Virus record (IMG/VR): IMGVR_UViG_3300010391_000061 | Span: 1 to 47,604 of that record | From: a virus | Length of the DNA stretch: 47,604 bases | Reading direction: 5' to 3' (one strand) | Part shown: positions 41,641 through 47,604 of the stretch, piece by piece | How the letters are laid out: every line of letters starts with the position of its first letter | How positions within the stretch are numbered: position 1 is the stretch's first letter | Program-made: the position numbers and the translations under genes | Notes under the pieces: model-generated | Databases searched by the model: none | Told to the model about the DNA's origin: nothing | What the model saw: only the letters and a program-made list of their open reading frames with translations

Positions 41641-42288
41641 TCACCAGCTCCTTTCCGCCGCCGCCAGCCTCTCCCGCATCTGGGCCTCTCGCCGGCAGAT
41701 GCGGGAGATCGAACTTCGCAGTACCCCGGCCGCGTCGCGCACCTCTTTCCCCGCCCGACCCGCCCCCAGGTCAGCCAACGCCACACAGCTAAGCGTCATC
41801 TCCCGCCAGGCCAACGTCGCCTCCATCTCACCCACCGGCTTCACCGGCACGAATATCGCGTCCGTCGCTTGCTCGATGGCGTTCCGGAACCAGCCCACTA
41901 GGTCTTTTTGGCTTCGCACCACGGCCACGCTTACATAGTGGCGCAGGTCGCGCGATCCCCGCGACGACGAGACAAAGTGCGTCTCCCGTGTCCAGTAATC
42001 CGGAGGCCGAATCGCCAACAGCGCCTGTAGCTCCAGCGCCCAACGCTTGTCCTGAACCGCGAGCCTGTCAAAGAACGCGTCCACGTCATCCCACTCCATC
42101 GGGACCTTTCGCGGGTTGCCGTGGCGGTCCTTGACGAGCTTTTTCTCCGGTGGGTCGTGCGCCCACCTTGTCCAGCGAAAACCTCCCAGAATCAGCGCCG
42201 CGCCGGAGCGCAGGTTGACCTCCGCGAGCAGCGCGGCGCCGTCGTGTCCGGGGTCCAGAGCGAGCACAATCGCAGAACCGTCAGGCAT
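41641..42288 (-). CDS. RuvC/RNase H-fold nuclease-like protein (putative)
   Basis: 215 aa. The opening AIVLALDPGHDGAALLAEV has the Asp-Pro-Gly (Asp12) of the first strand in RuvC-type Holliday junction resolvases. Later acidic residues (about 75 WDDVDAF, about 155 GEMEA) might complete the active site, and a C-terminal helix ends RRREAQMRERL. The order of residues is looser than in true RuvC. I take it as RNase H-fold, role in recombination or replication. ATG at 42288 is behind GGGGAGGG and overlaps the previous gene by 8 bases. Confidence 0.5.
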   Translation of the reverse strand: MPDGSAIVLALDPGHDGAALLAEVNLRSGAALILGGFRWTRWAHDPPEKKLVKDRHGNPRKVPMEWDDVDAFFDRLAVQDKRWALELQALLAIRPPDYWTRETHFVSSSRGSRDLRHYVSVAVVRSQKDLVGWFRNAIEQATDAIFVPVKPVGEMEATLAWREMTLSCVALADLGAGRAGKEVRDAAGVLRSSISRICRREAQMRERLAAAERSW

Positions 42289-42574
42289 CAACCCTCCCCT
42301 TCAACCCGCGCTGCATAGCAGCGGCGCAAGCGTTTATTTCTGCGTCGTTCCAACCCAAGGCATGCAGCGTTTCCCGCGTCTCCTCGCGCACCTCGATCTC
42401 ACTTATCCCCAGGTGTCCGACACAGCCCGTGCAGACGCAGTCGTCGTGCAGGACGGCTGCGTCTACCCACACCTCCACGCCGCAGATAGAGCACTTCTCC
42501 CGGTTGCATTGAACCGGCGGGGTAGCCATCTGCGCCGTCGGGACGCAGAGCATGGTCACGCTATCGTCAAGCAT
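42281..42574 (-). CDS. Zinc-finger-like protein, 97 aa
   Basis: CNREKCSICG (about 23-32) and CVCTGC (about 46-51) form a plausible zinc site, followed by an acidic helix. It overlaps both neighbours by eight bases. The two overlaps share a near-identical sequence (see findings). No family recognised. Likely part of the replication set. Confidence 0.6.
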   Translation of the reverse strand: MLDDSVTMLCVPTAQMATPPVQCNREKCSICGVEVWVDAAVLHDDCVCTGCVGHLGISEIEVREETRETLHALGWNDAEINACAAAMQRGLKGRVDA

Positions 42575-43391
42575 CGATCCGCCCCTTTCCGAGTGCCTTG
42601 TCGAGCACCCCGCCGAGGCTCGTCATTTCCCCACCCTGGGCGTTAGACTTCACCGCCAGGCGACGCAGGTCTGCCGCCAGCTCGGGCTTGCCCAGGCGCT
42701 CCGCTTCCGCTGCGGCGTGCTCTGCGCTCGCGTCGCCTGGCGGGGCCGTGGGCCGTTTCCCTCCGGTCCCTCCAGGGCGAGCTTTATGCGAGACTCCGGC
42801 CGTGGCTGTGCCGTTTCCGGGGGCCTCGCGCGCGGGAGGTTTTTCCTCCTCCGTAACGGCCAACGGCCTGAGTGATAAATCACTCCCCGGAGGAACGGCC
42901 ACGGCCGGATCTGGCCTCTTGCTTCTTACATCTTTCTTCTGCTGGCGCGTGGGTGGTCTATTGATGGGCTGTTCCGGGTCCTGCTCGTGGTCTATATCTG
43001 GTCTATTGATGGGCTGTTCCGGGTCCGCATCCTGGCGCTGGCGCGACCGCCAATCGGGGATTGAGTAGACGCCATTAGAGAGCCCGAACAGACCAGCTTC
43101 GCAGAGCACCGCGAGGGCAGACTCCACGCGCACGCGCGCCTCATCGCACTCGCTCGCAAAGTGGCGCGCCCCCACGGGGGTGCCATTCTCCAGGCGCAGT
43201 TCCCCGCGACGGCGCGCGTCGTAGGGCGCCTCCTCGTTTACGATCACCATCCCCACGATCCAACACCGGAAGGCGAGGTGCGTGGTAAGCGCCGCGTCCT
43301 TGGACTCCGCCGGGTCAGGCAGCAGCCCGCGGACGCGCCGACGCACATCGTCATTCCACAGCTTCAGCCACGGATACCGCTCCCTCGCCAC
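42567..43391 (-). CDS. Replication-initiator-like protein (O/DnaD-type, putative)
   Basis: 274 aa, GTG start. The N-terminal 110 residues (RYPWLKLWNDDVRRRVRGLL, then CWIVGMVIVNEEAPYD, then VESALAVLCEAGLFG) resemble the winged-helix domain of phage replisome organisers. A repetitive linker follows (DPEQPINRP twice), then a Pro/Gly-rich disordered region and a small C-terminal helix. As in lambda O, the middle of the gene holds direct repeats that could be the origin. The assignment is by layout and neighbours, not by a strong signature. Confidence 0.5.
   Translation of the reverse strand: MARERYPWLKLWNDDVRRRVRGLLPDPAESKDAALTTHLAFRCWIVGMVIVNEEAPYDARRRGELRLENGTPVGARHFASECDEARVRVESALAVLCEAGLFGLSNGVYSIPDWRSRQRQDADPEQPINRPDIDHEQDPEQPINRPPTRQQKKDVRSKRPDPAVAVPPGSDLSLRPLAVTEEEKPPAREAPGNGTATAGVSHKARPGGTGGKRPTAPPGDASAEHAAAEAERLGKPELAADLRRLAVKSNAQGGEMTSLGGVLDKALGKGRIDA
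42954..43026. repeat. Iteron-like 28-bp direct repeats
   Basis: A perfect 28-bp direct repeat, TGGTCTATTGATGGGCTG followed by TTCCGGGTCC, at 42954-42981 and 42999-43026. A third copy of the core TGGTCTAT lies at 42988-42995. The repeats are inside the initiator-like gene and encode DPEQPINRP twice. Confidence 0.6.
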
Positions 43392-43424
43392 GCGTCGCCC
43401 CTATTGTGATTAGTCTGCCAACCC

Positions 43425-43859
43425 CTAACCCGTCTGCCCCGACTCCCCCGCCAACTCCCGCAGCTTCTCGATCACCTCCGCGACCTCGGCCTCCCGCATG
43501 TGCCCCGCGACCTCGGCCTCCCGCATGTGCCCGATGTGCCCTGACTCGCTATTCACCTCCAGCCACCGGTACATCGTGTCTCGGCCGGCCCCGTCCGGCG
43601 TCTCCCACTCCCCCCATACCAACCCCGCCAGGCGGTGCGCCTCCGAGCGCAGCCGCCGTAGGGCCGGGTCCGCCGGCGTGGAGAGCAGCGCCCCGTTCGG
43701 GTGCTCGCTTGCAATCGCGTTACAGTCCGGCCAGCTCGCACACCCCCACCAGTACGTGCCGGGCGTATACCGACTCGGATGGCGCACCATCCTCCCGCCG
43801 CAGTAGGGGCAGACGGGCGTATCGTCAACCGCCCGCGGCGGCCGCTGCTCTACTGTCAT
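43425..43859 (-). CDS. DUF3268 zinc-finger protein
   Basis: 144 aa. CPYCGGRMVRHP (17-28), then TYWWGCASWPDCNAI (35-49) form a zinc ribbon. It is followed by ALRRLRSEAHRLAGLVWGEW and SGHIGHMREAEVAEVIEK, the layout of the zinc-finger-containing DUF3268 family seen in many phages. The last part has a 9-residue duplication (HMREAEVAG) caused by a 27-bp tandem repeat. Function is unknown. Ends with TAG. Confidence 0.7.
   Translation of the reverse strand: MTVEQRPPRAVDDTPVCPYCGGRMVRHPSRYTPGTYWWGCASWPDCNAIASEHPNGALLSTPADPALRRLRSEAHRLAGLVWGEWETPDGAGRDTMYRWLEVNSESGHIGHMREAEVAGHMREAEVAEVIEKLRELAGESGQTG
43478..43531. repeat. 27-bp tandem duplication
   Basis: A 27-bp unit at 43478-43504 is repeated directly at 43505-43531. 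It is in frame inside the DUF3268 gene and gives HMREAEVAG twice. It points to a recent duplication or a replication slip. Confidence 0.6.
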
Positions 43860-44118
43860 CGGTTCCCTCGCCTCCTCGTTGGCCGAACAACTCCTCGCAA
43901 CCCTCGACCAGCTTCCGGCGTGCCGAACGCCCCAAATGGTAAGGGGTCTCTCCCTCCCCGTAACACTGACGCGCCCTCGCCTTCACCTCCACCTTGCCCG
44001 TCTGGGCGGTTGACGCCGTCGCCGTCGCCGCTTGGTATGGGTGACTCCCGTTTCGCGAGCAATAGGGCCCGGTCAGCCCCAGCGCCTTCAGTCGCCTGCG
44101 CGCCTCTTTGTCCGTCAT
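43825..44118 (-). CDS. Hypothetical 97-aa protein
   Basis: Begins with KEARRRLKALGLTGPYC and SRNGSHPYQAA, and has a basic middle and a Gly/Ala-rich end. Its stop lies 35 bases inside the next gene in another frame, so the C-terminal end may be a by-product. No family recognised. Confidence 0.45.
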   Translation of the reverse strand: MTDKEARRRLKALGLTGPYCSRNGSHPYQAATATASTAQTGKVEVKARARQCYGEGETPYHLGRSARRKLVEGCEELFGQRGGEGTDDSRAAAAAGG

Positions 44119-44128
44119 CCGCGCCTCC

Positions 44129-44326
44129 TCAAATCACTTGTAAGTCAACAACCCGCTTGATTACCCCACCCTCCCGCCCGTCCTGTCGTACGCAAGCCAC
44201 CTTGCCGCTCGCCGTCACTCCCTGAACCTCGCCGGTGCGCCAGGCCGCGGCGCGGGAGGTGTCACTCTCGATTCGGAAGTGCTTGTTATGCCAGCGCACT
44301 CTGTCGCCGCGCTTCACTCTCCTCAC
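44129..44326 (-). CDS. Small basic SH3/KOW-like protein
   Basis: 65 aa: RRVKRGDRVRWHNKHF, then TGEVQGVTASGKVACVRQDG. This beta-rich, basic layout with Gly turns suits a small SH3- or KOW-type RNA-binding fold. AGGAGG lies before it. The role is unknown. Confidence 0.55.
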   Translation of the reverse strand: MRRVKRGDRVRWHNKHFRIESDTSRAAAWRTGEVQGVTASGKVACVRQDGREGGVIKRVVDLQVI

Positions 44327-44438
44327 CTCCTTGCAGTGAACTGCTCAGCGGGCGGCCGGTTAGCCTATGCGGGGGAGCGTAAGGTCTTGGCCCGTCTCGG
44401 CCTCCCCGGCCGCCTCTCAGCAGTCCGCCTACGCGCCG

Positions 44439-44603
44439 CTATGCGTTCGTCGGGCACTCCAGCACAAGCGCCTCCGCCGAGTCGTAGCCCTCGGTGAACG
44501 TGTCGGCGAGTTCGTGAGACTCTGCTTCCGTGAGTGGCCCAAAAACTCTCGGCCTCCCCCCATTCTCGGGTTTAGCAACCACAGCGTGCAGCCGTTCGTC
44601 CAT
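44439..44603 (-). CDS. Small 54-aa acidic protein
   Basis: ATG at 44603 behind GGGAGAGAGG. It encodes MDERLHAVVAKPENGGRP, then PLTEAESHELADTFTEG, and ends VLECPTNA with TAG. It has a convincing start site and normal codon use, in a stretch otherwise without a gene. No family recognised. Confidence 0.6.
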   Translation of the reverse strand: MDERLHAVVAKPENGGRPRVFGPLTEAESHELADTFTEGYDSAEALVLECPTNA

Positions 44604-44646
44604 TGCCTCTCTCCCTTCCGCTGGTCGCGGTCCGTCTCACTTCAGC

Positions 44647-44695
44647 CGGGGCGGGTCAGCACTCAAGGACAAGTTGCAGATGCCGACCCGCCCCG
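44647..44695 (-). terminator. Hairpin after zinc-ribbon early gene
   Basis: Two bases after the TGA of the 588-aa gene, an 11-bp perfect stem CGGGGCGGGTC / GACCCGCCCCG (27-base loop) follows. There is no T run. Same placement as the other hairpins after stop codons. Confidence 0.5.
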
Positions 44696-44697
44696 AA

Positions 44698-46464
44698 TCA
44701 GCACTCACTCGCCGCAGATGCCTTCTCGTCGAGCTTCATCTGCAGCCAGTTCGCATACCGCTGTAGATCGCCGTCGTTCAGCTTGTGCAACTGGAACGGC
44801 TTCACCATCGCTGGCTTCGGGTCGGACTCGCGGTGGAACTCCAGCAGCGCCCCCGGCTCGAACTTGTTCAGGGCGTCCTTGCCGATCGCGTGCTTACAGA
44901 ACGCGACCAGGCCCTCCCGCTCGTCCCTGCTCATCTCCGCCGGGTCGCCGTCCACGTCGTCAACATCCAGCGCCTCAGCGCCCGCAGGAGCCTCGCTCGC
45001 CGGGGTGTCCGCTGTCTCCGGTCGTTGGGACTCCTCAGCGCCAGACTCGGGCGCAGCAGCGCCCTGGGCGGGGGCCTCCGGCGGGGCCGCCGTCCCCGGC
45101 GCGGGAGTTGGCGGCTTCCACTCCGCCAACCCGCCCAGGCCGTGCGCTTTGTAAAGCTCCTGCATGTCCACCAGCACCGCCGCATATTCGATCTGGGGTA
45201 TATCCTGCAGGCGACGCACGCCGAACCGCAACTGAGTCCACGCCGTGGTGTGCTCGTTCCACGCGAGCTTGCCATCGCCGAGCTTTAACGGTTTGCGGTC
45301 AGTCCCGTGCTTCACAAACAACTTCACGCGCAAGTCGCTGATTTTCTGCAGGTCGGGGTGAACCTTCCCTCCCGCGGCCGCCCCCGTTCCGTTGCCGCCG
45401 GCATCCGGCTCTTTGAGGTCTCGCGGCGGCCTTTCCTTGCACCAGGCGCCATCCGCGAGCTTCTTCGGGCAGGCCCACCAGCTGGTGACTTCGCCGGTGC
45501 TCTCATCCGTCGTGCTACGCTTCACGAAGGGGACGTTGTGGACCGGGCACAGGCCCTTCGGGGCGCCCTGAGCCGGCGGCGCGGCCGCGGGAGCGGGTGA
45601 AGAGGAGCCGTTGCCGTTCGCCCGGGCGAATTCCTGGGGCGCGGCGTCATCCCCGGTGGGAGCAGGTTCGTCCGCCTCTGCCGCGCTCCGCCCGGTCGGC
45701 TTCTCCTTGCACCACTTGCCGTCAGCCCCCTTGGTCGGGCAGTACGGCCCGTAGTCCCCCTCTATGAAGGGCCTATTGTGAGCCGGGCAGATGCCGAGCG
45801 GAGCCTCGCGGTCAGCGCCCGCCGTATCCTCCACGTCCTGGGTATAGCTCTCGCTGGCCGGCGTGAACATCAGTGCCGCCGCGACCCAGGCCCGCTTGTC
45901 CGCCATCTTCGCGATGGTATTCTTTTGGTCGGCTATTCGTTGACTCGGGGCGACGAAGCGCACCGGCCCGCTGCACTGCGGGCAGGACTCGCCCGTCGGC
46001 TTCTCCTCAGAGCGCCACTTGCAGCTCTTGCGCTTCTCCCCACGGCAGCGCCAGGAGGCGACGCGCGCGTTACGATACTTCGCCTCCTCGGAGTTGCAGT
46101 TCGCGTGCACCGTGCCAAGCACCGCCCCGGTCGGAACGTACCGACCACGGCCGACGTCATCATAGTCGAGCACCTCGCCCAGCACATCCGTGCGGCTGCT
46201 GGGCAGAATCTCCACGTCTACCACCAGTCCGTAGTAGCGCAAGGCCTTCTGCGCGCCCGGCTTGAGCAGCGTCGGCTTCGTCCCTGTGCCCGGGATGACA
46301 CCGTAATCCACGTTGGGTCGCAGGGCGACATCCATATACTGGCGGAACGCGGCGAGTTCGGCTTGCGCCCCATCCGCGCTCAAAACCGGGACCATCGCGA
46401 CAGTGTTGCCCTGCTCGTCGAGCAGTTCGCCCCGCAGAACATGCCCCTGTGCCTCCGCGCTCAT
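44698..46464 (-). CDS. Zinc-ribbon early protein with YGVIPGTG motif
   Basis: 588 aa from an ATG in an ATGA overlap. The N-terminal domain holds VDYGVIPGTGTKPTLLKPG (52-70), a phage-conserved motif of unknown role. A Cys-rich ribbon (RKSCKWR ... SCPQCSG) lies at about 133-155. Two similar zinc modules follow: ICPAHNRPF ... YCPTKGADGKWCKE (about 219-247) and LCPVHNVPF ... WACPKKLADGAWCKE (about 301-340). A helical C-terminal part ends WLQMKLDEKASAASEC. It may bind single-stranded DNA or RNA. It sits beside the coiled-coil recombination-type protein. Exact function is not known to me. Confidence 0.6.
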   Translation of the reverse strand: MSAEAQGHVLRGELLDEQGNTVAMVPVLSADGAQAELAAFRQYMDVALRPNVDYGVIPGTGTKPTLLKPGAQKALRYYGLVVDVEILPSSRTDVLGEVLDYDDVGRGRYVPTGAVLGTVHANCNSEEAKYRNARVASWRCRGEKRKSCKWRSEEKPTGESCPQCSGPVRFVAPSQRIADQKNTIAKMADKRAWVAAALMFTPASESYTQDVEDTAGADREAPLGICPAHNRPFIEGDYGPYCPTKGADGKWCKEKPTGRSAAEADEPAPTGDDAAPQEFARANGNGSSSPAPAAAPPAQGAPKGLCPVHNVPFVKRSTTDESTGEVTSWWACPKKLADGAWCKERPPRDLKEPDAGGNGTGAAAGGKVHPDLQKISDLRVKLFVKHGTDRKPLKLGDGKLAWNEHTTAWTQLRFGVRRLQDIPQIEYAAVLVDMQELYKAHGLGGLAEWKPPTPAPGTAAPPEAPAQGAAAPESGAEESQRPETADTPASEAPAGAEALDVDDVDGDPAEMSRDEREGLVAFCKHAIGKDALNKFEPGALLEFHRESDPKPAMVKPFQLHKLNDGDLQRYANWLQMKLDEKASAASEC

Positions 46465-46664
46465 CCCTCTCCCCCTTCCTCGCCCTCGCCGGGGCGGAAC
46501 GGGCAGCCGCACGTCGCGGCCTCGTGGGAGCTGATGTCCACGTCCGGCCAGGGGCAGGGCACGCCGGCGAACGCACGCGCCTGCACCGCGTTGGAGGCGA
46601 GGTTGCGCGCCGAGGGAGAATCATCCCGGAACACCGCCGGGTCGGGGCCAAAGAGTGTACGCAT
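46461..46664 (-). CDS. Hypothetical 67-aa early protein
   Basis: ATG at 46664 in a TGATG junction, ribosome site GGAAGGTGAG (a GTG sits one codon earlier). The N-terminal half is polar with a short helix; PCPWPDVD and ATCGCPF carry three Cys. No family recognised. Overlaps the zinc-ribbon gene by ATGA. Confidence 0.5.
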   Translation of the reverse strand: MRTLFGPDPAVFRDDSPSARNLASNAVQARAFAGVPCPWPDVDISSHEAATCGCPFRPGEGEEGGEG

Positions 46665-47407
46665 CACACACTCACCTTCCCCGACCGCCTCGCCTCGCGC
46701 TGGGAGTACACGCGCACGCCTGGGATGTCAGTCTCCCCCTTCAGTGCCCTAACCACGCCCCCGATGGCCGACTCGTTGACCGTTAGGTACTTGCGGGGGA
46801 TTAGGGTCGCGTCAACGATCTCGAACTTCCAAACCTCCACCATCACGCCCGCCCCCGCCACCTTCGGCGGGGCGGACACAACAGGACAGGAGACGGGAGC
46901 TACCTCCACCGGCATGTCCAGCACCTTTGCGGCGAGATCGGAATCGCCCATCTCCTCTACGCCGATCGCCGCCTTGAGCCGGCCATCCTCCGCCTGCCGT
47001 CGCGCCTCGGCCTCCAGCCGCCGCTGCTCGATTCGCGCCTCTTCCGCGGCCACCGCCTGCCGTCGCCGCTTCTCCGCATCCCGGTCGTTGATCTTCTGCC
47101 GGACGACCTGATCCGGCCCTGTCAGCCTTGCCAGCCATGCAGACTCCTGATCGCAGAGATCCTGCCAGGGCTTGCGCGCCGCCGCCTTCGGCTCCTTGAA
47201 CGTCCCCTTGATGGCCTTTTCCAGCGTCCCGATGCTGGTGATGATCGCCCAGGCGTCCGCCTCAGACTCCGGGCTGTCAATCACCAACGCGGCCGCGCCC
47301 GCGGCGAGGCGTCCCTGCTCCAACTCGATTTTCGCTACCTTCTCCGGGGGTAGTGCCAGGGCGACGGCCGCCCCGCCGCCCTCCTCCTGCTCCTGCACCT
47401 CTGTCAT
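46664..47407 (-). CDS. Coiled-coil phage protein with PRKYLxVNE end (recombination-type cluster)
   Basis: 247 aa behind AGGAGGAG. A charged coiled coil (KINDRDAEKRRRQAVAAEEA) lies at about 105-150. The C-terminal domain, IPRKYLTVNESAIGGVVRALKG and IPGVRVYSQ, is a pattern seen in phage proteins next to single-strand annealing genes. The link to recombination is by association with such families. It starts the visible part of the early block. Confidence 0.6.
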   Translation of the reverse strand: MTEVQEQEEGGGAAVALALPPEKVAKIELEQGRLAAGAAALVIDSPESEADAWAIITSIGTLEKAIKGTFKEPKAAARKPWQDLCDQESAWLARLTGPDQVVRQKINDRDAEKRRRQAVAAEEARIEQRRLEAEARRQAEDGRLKAAIGVEEMGDSDLAAKVLDMPVEVAPVSCPVVSAPPKVAGAGVMVEVWKFEIVDATLIPRKYLTVNESAIGGVVRALKGETDIPGVRVYSQREARRSGKVSV

Positions 47408-47438
47408 CGTCGTCTCCTCCTGCGTTTGGTTCGCGGCG

Positions 47439-47604
47439 CTACGCCAGCGCCGTTCGACTCATCCGCGGCTGCACGAAGATCAGCAAGCCCAACACGCGCA
47501 GCACCCTCAACAGTTCACGCCACGCCTTGCGCGCCCGGTCGGGTTCGTCCAACGCCGCCTGCCGCAAGGCCACCATCGCCATTACTCCGTCGTCCAGCAC
47601 TCTC
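47439..47604 (-). CDS. Partial CDS at window edge
   Basis: The last 54 codons of a leftward frame that enters from beyond the window. The visible part is helical (RQAALDEPDRARKAWRELL) and a Leu-rich end (RVLRVLGLLIFV) precedes a TAG at 47439-47441. No family can be named from this fragment. Confidence 0.5.
   Translation of the reverse strand, partial: RVLDDGVMAMVALRQAALDEPDRARKAWRELLRVLRVLGLLIFVQPRMSRTALA

Noticed and set aside
42954-43026. CRISPR array
   Set aside because: Only two full copies of the repeat, with no regular spacers and lying inside a coding frame.

Overview
The window looks like most of a lytic-type, GC-rich bacteriophage genome. The host is probably a high-GC bacterium: nearly every gene has a GGAGG-type ribosome binding site and GTG starts are common. 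The head and neck order is small terminase, large terminase, portal, scaffold-like protein, SU10-like major capsid protein, adaptor, then a P22 gp10-like hub. No tape measure, sheath or tail-tube gene is visible, so a short-tailed (podovirus-like) particle is the best guess. No integrase, repressor, tRNA or CRISPR array was seen.

Layout. (1) 33.7 kb down to 0.26 kb, all leftward, is the late region. It starts with the terminases and small basic proteins, followed by a secreted-looking fibre or decoration protein, portal, scaffold and capsid. After these come the adaptor, a frameshifted fibre-like gene, the hub, a GNAT-fold protein and two internal-virion-type proteins. Next is a giant polyvalent protein (methyltransferase plus SNF2-like helicase plus large C-terminal region), interrupted by one in-frame TAG. 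The module ends with a 697-aa fibre with a signal peptide, a lysis/accessory cluster (TM proteins, NlpC/P60 peptidase, DUF5662, PGDYG, HExxH) and a clear intrinsic terminator at 171-208. (2) 33.92-36.90 kb, rightward, is a tightly coupled cassette of ten small genes behind a strong sigma70-like promoter. It includes zinc-ribbon proteins, a ribbon-helix-helix protein and a membrane-anchored protein. (3) 47.6 down to 37.0 kb, leftward, is the replication/early region. It holds a coiled-coil recombination-type protein, a zinc-rich protein, small proteins, a DUF3268 zinc-finger protein, a replication-initiator-like protein with iteron-like repeats inside its gene, a RuvC-like protein, a ParB-like protein, a cysteine-protease-fold protein and a DUF4031-ASCH fusion.

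How it works together. The leftward early block should copy and process DNA, and the rightward cassette probably acts early against or on the host. The late block packages DNA, builds the particle and lyses the cell. The giant methyltransferase-helicase lies where internal, ejected proteins are encoded, and its domain content recalls the P1 DarB antirestriction protein.

The main oddities are these. The amber codon separates the two RecA lobes of the helicase. Two genes look joined by a -1 frameshift (or a missing homopolymer base). Three virion-type proteins begin with Sec signal peptides. A 28-bp direct repeat lies inside the initiator-like gene. GC-rich hairpins repeatedly sit a few bases after stop codons.
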